Origin: JABDMD01 sp965203475
GTDB taxonomy: Bacteria; Pseudomonadota; Gammaproteobacteria; UBA4575
Assembly: GCA_965203475.1 (NCBI GenBank)
Contig: OZ241890.1
Location: 434,001-498,000, forward strand
Reading direction: 5' to 3'
DNA length: 64,000 bases
Notes under the pieces: model-generated
Databases searched by the model: none
Told to the model about the DNA's origin: nothing
The model's input: only the letters and a program-made list of their open reading frames with translations
Part shown: in pieces, positions 25,661 to 33,334 of the stretch
Numbering within the stretch: position 1 is the stretch's first letter
How the letters are laid out: each line of letters begins with the position of its first letter
Translations under genes and position numbers: made by a program

Positions 25661-26392
25661 ATGCGGCCGATCATTCTTGCGACAGATTATGGTTTATCAG
25701 ATCCTTATGTAGGGCAGCTTAAAACCAAAATATTTGAAATTGTACCGAATACTGTTGCTATTGATTTAATTCACAATTTACCTGCATTCAATCCCAAAGC
25801 GTCCGCCTATTTGCTTGCTAGTTTTTTGGAACACATTCCTAAAAACTCAATCGTTATAGGAGTAGTAGATCCAGGCGTAGGAAGTGATCGTAAAGAAATT
25901 GTAATAGAGGGCGATAGTTATACTTTTGTTGGCCCTAACAATGGCATATTTTCAATAATAGCAAGAAAATTATCGCAGTTTAGTCTTTCAGAGATTGTTG
26001 TTAATGATCCACCGGCTTCAAAAACGTTTCATGGTCGCGATATTTTTGCACCTGTTGCAGCACAAATTGCTGCAAATCAAATACCAACATTAAAAACATT
26101 GTCTTTAGATGAATTAGTGGGTTCGGATTGGCCGGACAATTTATTTGAAGTTATTTACATCGACCATTTTGGAAACGCTATTACTGGAATTCATTGCAAT
26201 CAAATCAATAAGCAACAAGAATTAAAAATTAAACAACACAAGCTTAAATATGCTGAAAAATTTTCGGATGTAGGTGAGGGAGAATCATTCTGGTACTGCA
26301 ATTCAAATAATTTAGTTGAACTATCCGTAAGGGAAGGCTCGTGTTGCATGATTCTTTCTATAAACAATGCTGATAAAGTAAAGCTTGTATAG
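25661..26392 (+). CDS. S-adenosyl-L-methionine hydroxide adenosyltransferase (DUF62 family)
   Basis: Proteins of this family split SAM with water or hydroxide to adenosine and methionine; fluorinases and chlorinases are specialised relatives. Family segments visible are DYGLSDPYVGQLK at 8-20, GVVDPGVGSDRKE, GPNNGIFS, the conserved FHGRDIFAPVAA and YIDHFGNAITGI. At 243 residues it looks shorter than fluorinases, which carry an extra loop, so plain hydrolysis is more likely. The physiological purpose in bacteria is not settled. It stands alone between the rplQ terminator and the convergent uvrA, whose stop lies 2 bp away. Confidence 0.88.
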   Translation: MRPIILATDYGLSDPYVGQLKTKIFEIVPNTVAIDLIHNLPAFNPKASAYLLASFLEHIPKNSIVIGVVDPGVGSDRKEIVIEGDSYTFVGPNNGIFSIIARKLSQFSLSEIVVNDPPASKTFHGRDIFAPVAAQIAANQIPTLKTLSLDELVGSDWPDNLFEVIYIDHFGNAITGIHCNQINKQQELKIKQHKLKYAEKFSDVGEGESFWYCNSNNLVELSVREGSCCMILSINNADKVKLV

Positions 26393-26394
26393 AG

Positions 26395-29214
26395 TTACAA
26401 TAGTTTGTTTAAATATTTACCAGTAAAAGAAGATTTATGCTTTGATAACTCTTCTGGGGTTCCAGTGGCAACTACTTTCCCTCCTCGATGACCACCTTCT
26501 GGTCCTAAATCAATTATCCAATCAGCAGTTTTAATTACATCAAGATTGTGTTCAATTACAATCACGGTATTACCTTGATCACGTAAATGGTGTAGAACTT
26601 TTAAGAGTTGCTCAACATCATAAAAATGTAAACCTGTTGTTGGTTCATCTAATATGTATAGTGTTTTACCAGTGCTTCTTTTTGAAAGTTCACGTGAAAG
26701 TTTGACGCGTTGAGCTTCTCCGCCTGATAAGGTTGTGGCGCTTTGACCTAATGTAATATAAGACAATCCTACATCCATTAAAGTTTGAGTTTTTCTTTTT
26801 ATAGTAGGTATTGCATTAAAAAATTCTAAAGCATCTTCAACTGTGAGCTGTAATACTTCATGTATCGTTTTATTCTTATAACGAATTTCGAGTGTTTCTC
26901 GGTTATATCGTTTTCCATTACATACATCACAAGGAACATATACATCAGGTAAAAAATGCATTTCAACTTTAATAACGCCGTCACCTTGACAGGCCTCACA
27001 GCGTCCACCTTTAACATTAAAGCTAAATCTTCCAGGCAAATAACCACGTGCTCTTGATTCGGGAGTATTTGCAAATAACTCTCGAATAGGTGTAAATAAA
27101 CCTGTATAGGTAGCTGGGTTAGAGCGAGGTGTACGTCCTATCGGACTTTGGTCAATATCTATGACTTTATCAATCAAATCTAAGCCACTTATTTCTTCAC
27201 ATTCTGCGGGCAAAATGCCTGAGCCATGTAAATGTCGCATACAATACTTATATAAAGTTTCATTTATGAGTGTGGACTTTCCGGATCCAGAAACTCCTGT
27301 AATGACTGTGAATAGTCCGAGCGGAATGCGCACCGTTATATTTTTTAAATTGTTGCCTTTGGCTTTTGTTATTTCAATAAATTTAGACTTTTGAGCTTGA
27401 AGCCGAAAATTAGGAATAGGAATAGAAAGCTTCCCAGACAAATACTTTCCAGTAAGAGAGTTTTCGTTAGATTCAATCTCTGAAGGCGTCCCTTGGGCTA
27501 CCAGTTTTCCTCCATGTATTCCAGCACCAGGCCCAATATCTAATACATGGTCAGCACTCTGAATTGTATTTTCATCATGTTCAACAACGATTACAGTGTT
27601 ACCTAAATTTTTTAAATAGGTCAAAGTGTCAATTAGTCGTTGGTTATCACGTTGGTGTAGACCAATTGAAGGTTCATCAAGTATATATGTAACACCGACA
27701 AGACCTGATCCGATTTGACTTGCTAATCGTATGCGTTGTGCTTCGCCGCCAGATAATGTTTCAGCACTTCGATCTAAAGTTAAATAGTCTAAACCAACAT
27801 TTACAAGAAATGTAAGACGTTCTTTAATTTCATTAATTATTTTCTCGGCAACTTTTTCTATGTACCCGGATAATTTAAGATTATTAAAAAATTTTAATGC
27901 ATCCTCAGTTGACCAAGATGTAACAGTTGGCAAGTTTATATCTTGCACAAAAACATTTCTTGCTTCGATGTTTAATCGTTGTCCATGACATTCTTGGCAT
28001 GTTTGAGTAGTTAAATATTTGCTTAATTCTTCCCGGACTGCGCTAGATTCGGTTTCATGATATCTTCTTTCCATATTTGGAATAATTCCTTCAAACGAAT
28101 GCCAGCGTGAATAGGTTTTGCCGTTTTCATAAGCGTATTTAAATTTAATTTCTTCATCTTCACTGCCATACAAGATAATATCTTGAATATCTTCATCTAG
28201 TTCATAAAATGGAGTATCCAAATTAAACTGGTAATGTTCAGCTAGAGATTGAATAATATTAAAGTAATATGCATTACGCCGATCCCATCCACGTATGGCT
28301 CCTCCACCTAAACTAATTTCATCATTTACAACCACTAATTCAGGATCAAAAAATTCTTCAACACCTAAACCATCACAGTCTGGACATGCGCCAACTGGGT
28401 TATTAAATGAAAATAATCTAGGTTCTAATTCATTCAAGCTATACCCACACTTGGGACAAGCAAATTTTGCTGAAAAAATAATTTCTGATTTTTCAGAATT
28501 TTCTAGAGGGCTAATAATTGCTAAATCATCTGCCAGCTTTAGTGCTGTTTCAAAAGATTCTGCAAGTCGTGATTTAAGATCATTTTTAATTTTGAATCGA
28601 TCAACAATTACTTCGATAGTATGTTTCTTTCGCAGGTCGAGCTTTGGTGGACTGTCTAATTCATAAATACCGCCATCGATTCTTGCTCGTATAAATCCGT
28701 CGGCTTGTAGTTTTGACAACAGCTGAACATGCTCACCCTTACGGTTTTGTACAATCGGTGCAAGTAACATATATTTATCACCAGCTTCCAGTGAAAGTAC
28801 TTTATCTACCATTTGGCTAATGGTTTGTGCGTGTAAATTAATATTATGTTCTGGGCAACGAGGTATACCAGCTCTTGCGAAAAGCAGACGTAAATAGTCA
28901 TAAATTTCTGTAATCGTGCCTACTGTGGATCTAGGGTTATGTGATGAGGCTTTTTGCTCAATTGAAATCGAAGGAGACAATCCATCAATTGAATCCACAT
29001 CAGGCTTTTCCATGCGAGCTAGAAATTGACGAGCGTAAGTTGAAAGGGATTCAACGTAGCGTCGCTGTCCCTCTGCAAATATTGTGTCAAATGCTAATGA
29101 AGATTTACCAGAGCCTGATAGACCGGTGATAATAATAAGTTTATCCCTCGGCAGATTGACATCGATGTTTTGTAAATTATGGGTTCTTGCACCTCGTATA
29201 CATATTTTTTCCAT
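26395..29214 (-). CDS. uvrA: UvrABC excision nuclease, subunit A
   Basis: UvrA is the damage-recognition ATPase of nucleotide excision repair. I start it at the ATG whose first base is 29214 (MEKICIRGARTHNLQNID), giving 939 residues (E. coli 940); an in-frame TTG seven codons upstream is a poorer start. It carries two ABC modules: Walker A GLSGSGKS at 31-38 and a second GVSGSGKST in the C-terminal half, each with a signature (LSGGEAQRIRLA and LSGGEAQRVKLS). Two CxxC zinc modules are seen (CPKCG...CPDC and CEAC...CDVC). It is divergent from ssb, a common gammaproteobacterial arrangement. Confidence 0.98.
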   Translation of the reverse strand: MEKICIRGARTHNLQNIDVNLPRDKLIIITGLSGSGKSSLAFDTIFAEGQRRYVESLSTYARQFLARMEKPDVDSIDGLSPSISIEQKASSHNPRSTVGTITEIYDYLRLLFARAGIPRCPEHNINLHAQTISQMVDKVLSLEAGDKYMLLAPIVQNRKGEHVQLLSKLQADGFIRARIDGGIYELDSPPKLDLRKKHTIEVIVDRFKIKNDLKSRLAESFETALKLADDLAIISPLENSEKSEIIFSAKFACPKCGYSLNELEPRLFSFNNPVGACPDCDGLGVEEFFDPELVVVNDEISLGGGAIRGWDRRNAYYFNIIQSLAEHYQFNLDTPFYELDEDIQDIILYGSEDEEIKFKYAYENGKTYSRWHSFEGIIPNMERRYHETESSAVREELSKYLTTQTCQECHGQRLNIEARNVFVQDINLPTVTSWSTEDALKFFNNLKLSGYIEKVAEKIINEIKERLTFLVNVGLDYLTLDRSAETLSGGEAQRIRLASQIGSGLVGVTYILDEPSIGLHQRDNQRLIDTLTYLKNLGNTVIVVEHDENTIQSADHVLDIGPGAGIHGGKLVAQGTPSEIESNENSLTGKYLSGKLSIPIPNFRLQAQKSKFIEITKAKGNNLKNITVRIPLGLFTVITGVSGSGKSTLINETLYKYCMRHLHGSGILPAECEEISGLDLIDKVIDIDQSPIGRTPRSNPATYTGLFTPIRELFANTPESRARGYLPGRFSFNVKGGRCEACQGDGVIKVEMHFLPDVYVPCDVCNGKRYNRETLEIRYKNKTIHEVLQLTVEDALEFFNAIPTIKRKTQTLMDVGLSYITLGQSATTLSGGEAQRVKLSRELSKRSTGKTLYILDEPTTGLHFYDVEQLLKVLHHLRDQGNTVIVIEHNLDVIKTADWIIDLGPEGGHRGGKVVATGTPEELSKHKSSFTGKYLNKLL

Positions 29215-29242
29215 TTTTACTTTATCGTTATCCAAACGTTCA

Positions 29243-29272
29243 AATATACGTGTTTTTGTTCTGTATACGCAA
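29243..29272 (-). promoter_or_regulatory. Candidate uvrA promoter with a degenerate LexA-like half-site
   Basis: Read on the minus strand, TTGCGT (29272-29267) and TATATT (29248-29243) are 18 bp apart, a reasonable sigma70 pair about 30 bp before the uvrA start. The spacer begins ATACAG, which resembles one half of a LexA operator, but the other half (CCTT instead of CTGT) does not fit. SOS control is therefore doubtful. Confidence 0.45.
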
Positions 29273-29316
29273 AAGGAATTTATATGATTAATTGGGATAT
29301 TCAGAAGCCAATAATC

Positions 29317-29325
29317 TGGTATAAC
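29317..29325 (+). promoter_or_regulatory. Candidate extended -10 promoter for ssb
   Basis: TG-G-TATAAC at 29317-29325 fits an extended -10 element; no good -35 box lies at 16-18 bp. Transcription would begin near 29332 and leave a leader of about 115 nt before ssb. The rest of the uvrA-ssb gap holds no other clear element. Confidence 0.4.
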
Positions 29326-29447
29326 TAAGAAACGTAAATTCCTGATAGAATAATAAATATCTTGGAGTAATTGAATCCGTGTATTTTGCTCAGTTACCCC
29401 GTAGAATGAGTAGAATTAGCAATTTAAACTTAACTAGGAATGCAGAA

Positions 29448-29891
29448 ATGGCAAGAGGTGTAAATAAAGTAATATTGGTTGGCAATTTGGGCCAAGACCC
29501 TGAAATTAAATATATGCCCAGCGGGCAAGCTATATGCAATATAAGTGTTGCAACCACCGAATCTTGGAACGATAAAAGTACTGGAGATAAAGTAGAAAAA
29601 ACAGAATGGCATCGAGTTGTGTTTTTCCGTCGCTTAGCTGAGATCGCAGGTGAATATTTACGTAAAGGTTCACAGGTTTATATAGAAGGTCGATTGCAGA
29701 CACGAAAATGGCAAGATCAAAGTGGCAATGACCGATATACAACAGAAATTGTTGCAAATGATATGCAAATGCTCGGTAGCAAAGGAAGTGGGGTCGCTTC
29801 AATGCCAGAATCCACTTCAGCTTCACAAGCTGAACCTGCAACAATAGGGTCATCAGCATCAGATGATTTTGATGACGATATTCCTTTTTGA
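29448..29891 (+). CDS. ssb: Single-stranded DNA-binding protein
   Basis: SSB coats single-stranded DNA and recruits repair and replication partners through its tail. The start at 29448 gives MARGVNKVILVGNLGQDPE; a longer in-frame reading from 29379 adds 23 residues with no family match. The 147-residue protein has the OB fold to about 110 (with WHRVVFFRRLAEIAGEYLRKG), a Ser/Ala-rich linker and the acidic tip DDFDDDIPF that binds partner proteins. E. coli SSB is longer because of its linker. AGGA lies upstream of the ATG. Confidence 0.96.
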   Translation: MARGVNKVILVGNLGQDPEIKYMPSGQAICNISVATTESWNDKSTGDKVEKTEWHRVVFFRRLAEIAGEYLRKGSQVYIEGRLQTRKWQDQSGNDRYTTEIVANDMQMLGSKGSGVASMPESTSASQAEPATIGSSASDDFDDDIPF

Positions 29892-29937
29892 GCTATTTTG
29901 AATTTAAGTTTTTTCAATTATTAATTTAGGTGCTAAC

Positions 29938-30207
29938 GTGAAATTTTATAAAACTATAGTTTTATTCTTGTGCTTTTTGATTATTTCTACTTCAGCGCAT
30001 GCTTATATAGATCCTGTTACTGGAAGTTTAATTATACAGGGGTTAATCGCCGCAGTTGTTGGTGCGCTAGCTATGGTCAAGTTTCAATATGTAAGGTTAA
30101 AATCGTTTTTAAGGAAAATTACTGGTAGTAATTGGAGCGATGAAGACAAAGTTACGGATAATTCTGATAACGACCAAAACTTGAATCAAGAAAAACAGAA
30201 TTCATAA
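29938..30207 (+). CDS. Small secreted or membrane protein with YIDPVTGS motif
   Basis: This 89-residue protein starts at a GTG with AGGTG upstream. Residues 1-22 form a signal peptide ending AHA, the predicted mature end begins YIDPVTGS (23-30), then a membrane segment (about 31-50), a basic stretch (VRLKSFLRKI) and an acidic, Asn-rich tail. The Y-x-D-P-x-T-G-S plus membrane helix arrangement is one I recall from small proteins encoded beside sulfatase-like and methyltransferase genes in polysaccharide loci. No biochemical role is known to me. It is the first gene of the polysaccharide island, 21 bp before the methyltransferase. Confidence 0.65.
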   Translation: MKFYKTIVLFLCFLIISTSAHAYIDPVTGSLIIQGLIAAVVGALAMVKFQYVRLKSFLRKITGSNWSDEDKVTDNSDNDQNLNQEKQNS

Positions 30208-30228
30208 TTAACCGCAAGTAATTTTTTT

Positions 30229-31608
30229 ATGAGGTTAGAATTTGATTCTGCGTCATTTCGTGACCCTAGTGGGTTTGTCTTTTATAAAGATGGAATTGTA
30301 TACAGGCAAATCAATAAAATATTCCAAGCTAATTATGAGAAATTCATTGCTTGTGGTCTATATAACTATCTTGTCAAAAATAACTATCTTATTGTCCATA
30401 AAGAAGTAAATAATAAATTCGCTGTCAATGATGATTCATTTCAGGTGATTTCACCAGAGACCATTCCATTTATTTCGTATCCTTATGAATGGTGTTTTAG
30501 TCAATTGAAAGATGCAGCTTTACTGACTTTAAAAGTTCAAAAAATTTCTCTCAAATACGATTTTTCATTAAAAGACGCAAGCGCATACAATGTTCAATTT
30601 AAAGAAGGAAAGCCAATTTTTATTGATACACTTTCATTTGAAAAATATCGAGTAGGAGAGCCATGGGTAGCATATAGACAATTTTGCCAGCATTTTTTAG
30701 CACCACTTTCGCTTATGTCTTATGTAGACGTTAGATTAAATCAATTATTAAAAAATAATATCGACGGAATTCCATTAGAATTAATAAGCAAGCTATTACC
30801 ATTTTCAACTAAATTCAAGTTTTCATTAGCGATGCATATTCATTTGCATTCAAAGAGCCAAAAAAAATACGAAACAATCACTGTTAGAAAACCATCTACT
30901 AAAACAATTAGCAAAAAAGGGTTGATATCAATTATAGATAATCTACATAGTATGGTAGAGAAACTACAATGGAGCCCTGAGGGTACTGAATGGCATAATT
31001 ATTATAGTGAAAATATTAATTACACAGATAAAGCTATTTTAGAAAAAGAAAAAATTGTATTTAGTATGATAAATATAATTAAGCCAAAATCTGTTTGGGA
31101 TTTAGGCTCTAATGATGGAAGATTTAGCCGTATTGTTGGTAGAACAGGGGCATTTATAGTTTCTTGGGATATAGATCCTGCTTGTGTTGAATTAAATTAT
31201 AAAAAAGTTATAACTGAAGGTGAAAATAATATACTGCCATTAAATATTGATTTGACAAACCCTAGTCCCAGTATTGGTTGGAATGAAGCGGAGAGGGAAT
31301 CTTTTATCAGCAGAGGGCCGACAGATGCTATATTAGCATTGGGGCTAGTACATCATTTAACAATTTCAAATAATGTACCTTTAGAACATATTTCTATTTT
31401 TTTATCTAATTTATGTAAGTATCTTATTATTGAATTTATCCCTAAATCTGATTCTCAAGTAAAGAAATTACTAGTATCTAGAGAAGATATATTTACTAAA
31501 TATGATCAAAATAACTTTGAATCTGTTTTCTCTAATAAATTTAAAATTATTAAAAAAACCAAGGTAACAGAGTCTGAAAGAACTGTATATTTAATGGAAA
31601 AATTATAA
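30229..31608 (+). CDS. Two-domain protein: kinase-like N-terminus and SAM methyltransferase (NoeA-like)
   Basis: The 459-residue protein starts with SFRDPSGFVFYKDGIVYRQIN, a pattern I associate with the NoeA-like methyltransferase family. The C-terminal half has a class I SAM motif, VWDLGSNDGRFSRI, followed by the acidic WDID strand end, and ALGLVHHLTI later. Residues 116-133 read D-A-S-A-Y-N, then a stretch ending FID (Asp133). The spacing matches the catalytic D-x4-N and the metal-binding Asp of kinase and aminoglycoside-phosphotransferase folds. A kinase plus methyltransferase pairing recalls WbdD, the O-antigen chain terminator, but domain order differs. Substrate unknown; it lies between the YIDPVTGS protein and the sulfatase-fold gene. 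Confidence 0.65.
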   Translation: MRLEFDSASFRDPSGFVFYKDGIVYRQINKIFQANYEKFIACGLYNYLVKNNYLIVHKEVNNKFAVNDDSFQVISPETIPFISYPYEWCFSQLKDAALLTLKVQKISLKYDFSLKDASAYNVQFKEGKPIFIDTLSFEKYRVGEPWVAYRQFCQHFLAPLSLMSYVDVRLNQLLKNNIDGIPLELISKLLPFSTKFKFSLAMHIHLHSKSQKKYETITVRKPSTKTISKKGLISIIDNLHSMVEKLQWSPEGTEWHNYYSENINYTDKAILEKEKIVFSMINIIKPKSVWDLGSNDGRFSRIVGRTGAFIVSWDIDPACVELNYKKVITEGENNILPLNIDLTNPSPSIGWNEAERESFISRGPTDAILALGLVHHLTISNNVPLEHISIFLSNLCKYLIIEFIPKSDSQVKKLLVSREDIFTKYDQNNFESVFSNKFKIIKKTKVTESERTVYLMEKL

Positions 31609-31635
31609 TAGTAAATTATCAGAAAGTTAATAATA

Positions 31636-33228
31636 ATGAATAATAATAATAATAATCAATTACAGGATATTGCATTTTCATTTTCTATAGGAAATCTTTC
31701 TTTTCTTCCAATGTGGATTGAATTTTATTATAGAAATGAAGAGGCAGCATATTATCGTCATTTTATATTCAAAGCTTCAGATTATCTTGCAGCTTTAATT
31801 GTTGTTATATCATTTTCTTTGTTAGTTTATCTAGGATTACGCATATTAAAAAAATCAAGCTTCAAAGGGAAAATATTATTAGCAGATTTTGCTCTTATTG
31901 CTGTATATATTCTTATAGCTAATGTTTTTAGATATGAATTATTATTGCCAGCAAATATACATTTTTATATTAACTTTTTTAAGAATGCGCATGTTATATA
32001 TTATTTGATACCTTTAGCATTAATTATAATACTGTTTTACAGTTTAAAATATTGGACATTTACACGGCATGCATTAAGAATTGGAATATTAATATTAACA
32101 CCATTTGCTATACTTTTATCAACACGTGCAATTTGGAATGTTATTACAGCTGAGAATGAGATATATGTAGATGAGATAAATACTAATGCTGTATCGAGAG
32201 ATGTTAGTAATATTAATAAAGTATATTGGATAATTTTCGATGAGCTTGATGAAAATTTATTATTTAGAAATCGTCCAGATTTTATAAAACTACCATCATT
32301 TGACAGGTTCAGAAAAGAAAGTATGTATGCTACTAATGCACATGCGCCTGCAAGGACTACACTAAAAGCAATACCGGCGTTGACCACAGGCCATCTAGTT
32401 TCTAAAGCAAATATTCTTAAGGAAAGAGATTTAGAATTAACTATTGGCGATAATGAAAAAATTATCCGTTGGAGTAGCGATGAAAATATATTTCACAAGA
32501 TTAGTAATTCCGGTCTTAATGTTGGAATTGTTGGCTGGTATCATCCTTATTGTTATATATTTAATGATTCCTACAAGTCATGCACTAGTGTTCCTTATTA
32601 TGGCACCAAAGTAAGACGCTCTAATGACGAAAACATAGTAAATATTTTACAAAATGTTTTGCCTTTGAATATATATTTTGCACCTGTGCGAGTAATAAGA
32701 GAAAGGAGCATACACTTAAGTAGCCATCTAGAATTATTAAATGCTGCTAAATTATCTATAGGTGATAAGCAATTAGATTTCCTATACATACATTTACCTG
32801 CACCTCATTTGCCAGATGTATATGATCATGTGAATGATAAATATATTAAATTTAGCTTATCTCGTTATTCAGAAGCAGGTTATTTTGGAAATCTTGAATT
32901 AGCTGATAATGCATTAATGCAATTAAGAGAAAAATTGGAGGAAGAAGATTTATGGAATAATTCTACGATTATAGTAACTTCTGATCATGTATGGCGCGCA
33001 TTTGGAGTACAATCAAATCTTAAGGAAGAGCAACATGTACCATTTTTGGTAAAGCTCCCTGATCAGCAGAATGGCGTTAAGTTTGAAGTGCCATTTAACA
33101 CAATAATCACGGTAAAATTAATACGTGCAATTTTAGATGGGAAAATAAGTGAATTAGACGATTTCACTAATTTGATTGTGGAAAATAAAACTATCGAGAG
33201 AAGCCCTTTTCAAGAATTAGATAAATAA
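31636..33228 (+). CDS. Membrane-anchored sulfatase/alkaline-phosphatase-fold enzyme
   Basis: The 530-residue protein has four N-terminal membrane helices (about 50-71, 79-97, 119-136, 147-166) and a catalytic domain from about 195. Metal and active-site residues of the superfamily are visible: FDELDE (Asp202, Glu203), the nucleophile loop ARTTLKAIPALTTG (Thr241 or Thr242), SDH (Asp450, His451) and His467 before VPFLVK. A Thr nucleophile and no CxPxR motif argue against a formylglycine sulfatase and fit a phospho-group transferase or hydrolase. The N-terminus carries six Asn codons from an AAT repeat. It closes the three-gene module with the YIDPVTGS protein and the methyltransferase. Confidence 0.7.
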   Translation: MNNNNNNQLQDIAFSFSIGNLSFLPMWIEFYYRNEEAAYYRHFIFKASDYLAALIVVISFSLLVYLGLRILKKSSFKGKILLADFALIAVYILIANVFRYELLLPANIHFYINFFKNAHVIYYLIPLALIIILFYSLKYWTFTRHALRIGILILTPFAILLSTRAIWNVITAENEIYVDEINTNAVSRDVSNINKVYWIIFDELDENLLFRNRPDFIKLPSFDRFRKESMYATNAHAPARTTLKAIPALTTGHLVSKANILKERDLELTIGDNEKIIRWSSDENIFHKISNSGLNVGIVGWYHPYCYIFNDSYKSCTSVPYYGTKVRRSNDENIVNILQNVLPLNIYFAPVRVIRERSIHLSSHLELLNAAKLSIGDKQLDFLYIHLPAPHLPDVYDHVNDKYIKFSLSRYSEAGYFGNLELADNALMQLREKLEEEDLWNNSTIIVTSDHVWRAFGVQSNLKEEQHVPFLVKLPDQQNGVKFEVPFNTIITVKLIRAILDGKISELDDFTNLIVENKTIERSPFQELDK

Positions 33229-33334
33229 TCTAGTTAAAAATATAAACATATTAATTATTGAAAGCCTAAATTAATTATTTTAATTGAAGATATTAAGTAT
33301 TTATTCAAACCTTTTTTAATTTAGCGTATCTTTT

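Noticed and set aside
25661..26392. Fluorinase or chlorinase
   Set aside because: The protein looks shorter than fluorinases, which carry an extra loop, and no halometabolite genes are nearby.
29379..29447. Extra 23 codons in frame before ssb
   Set aside because: They show no match to SSB N-termini; the ATG at 29448 gives the exact family start with AGGA upstream.
32037..32387. Long minus-strand frame inside the sulfatase-fold gene, and similar minus-strand frames in rpoB and rpoC
   Set aside because: They lie antisense to clearly conserved genes, lack ribosome sites and resemble no family; they are shadows of the coding strand.
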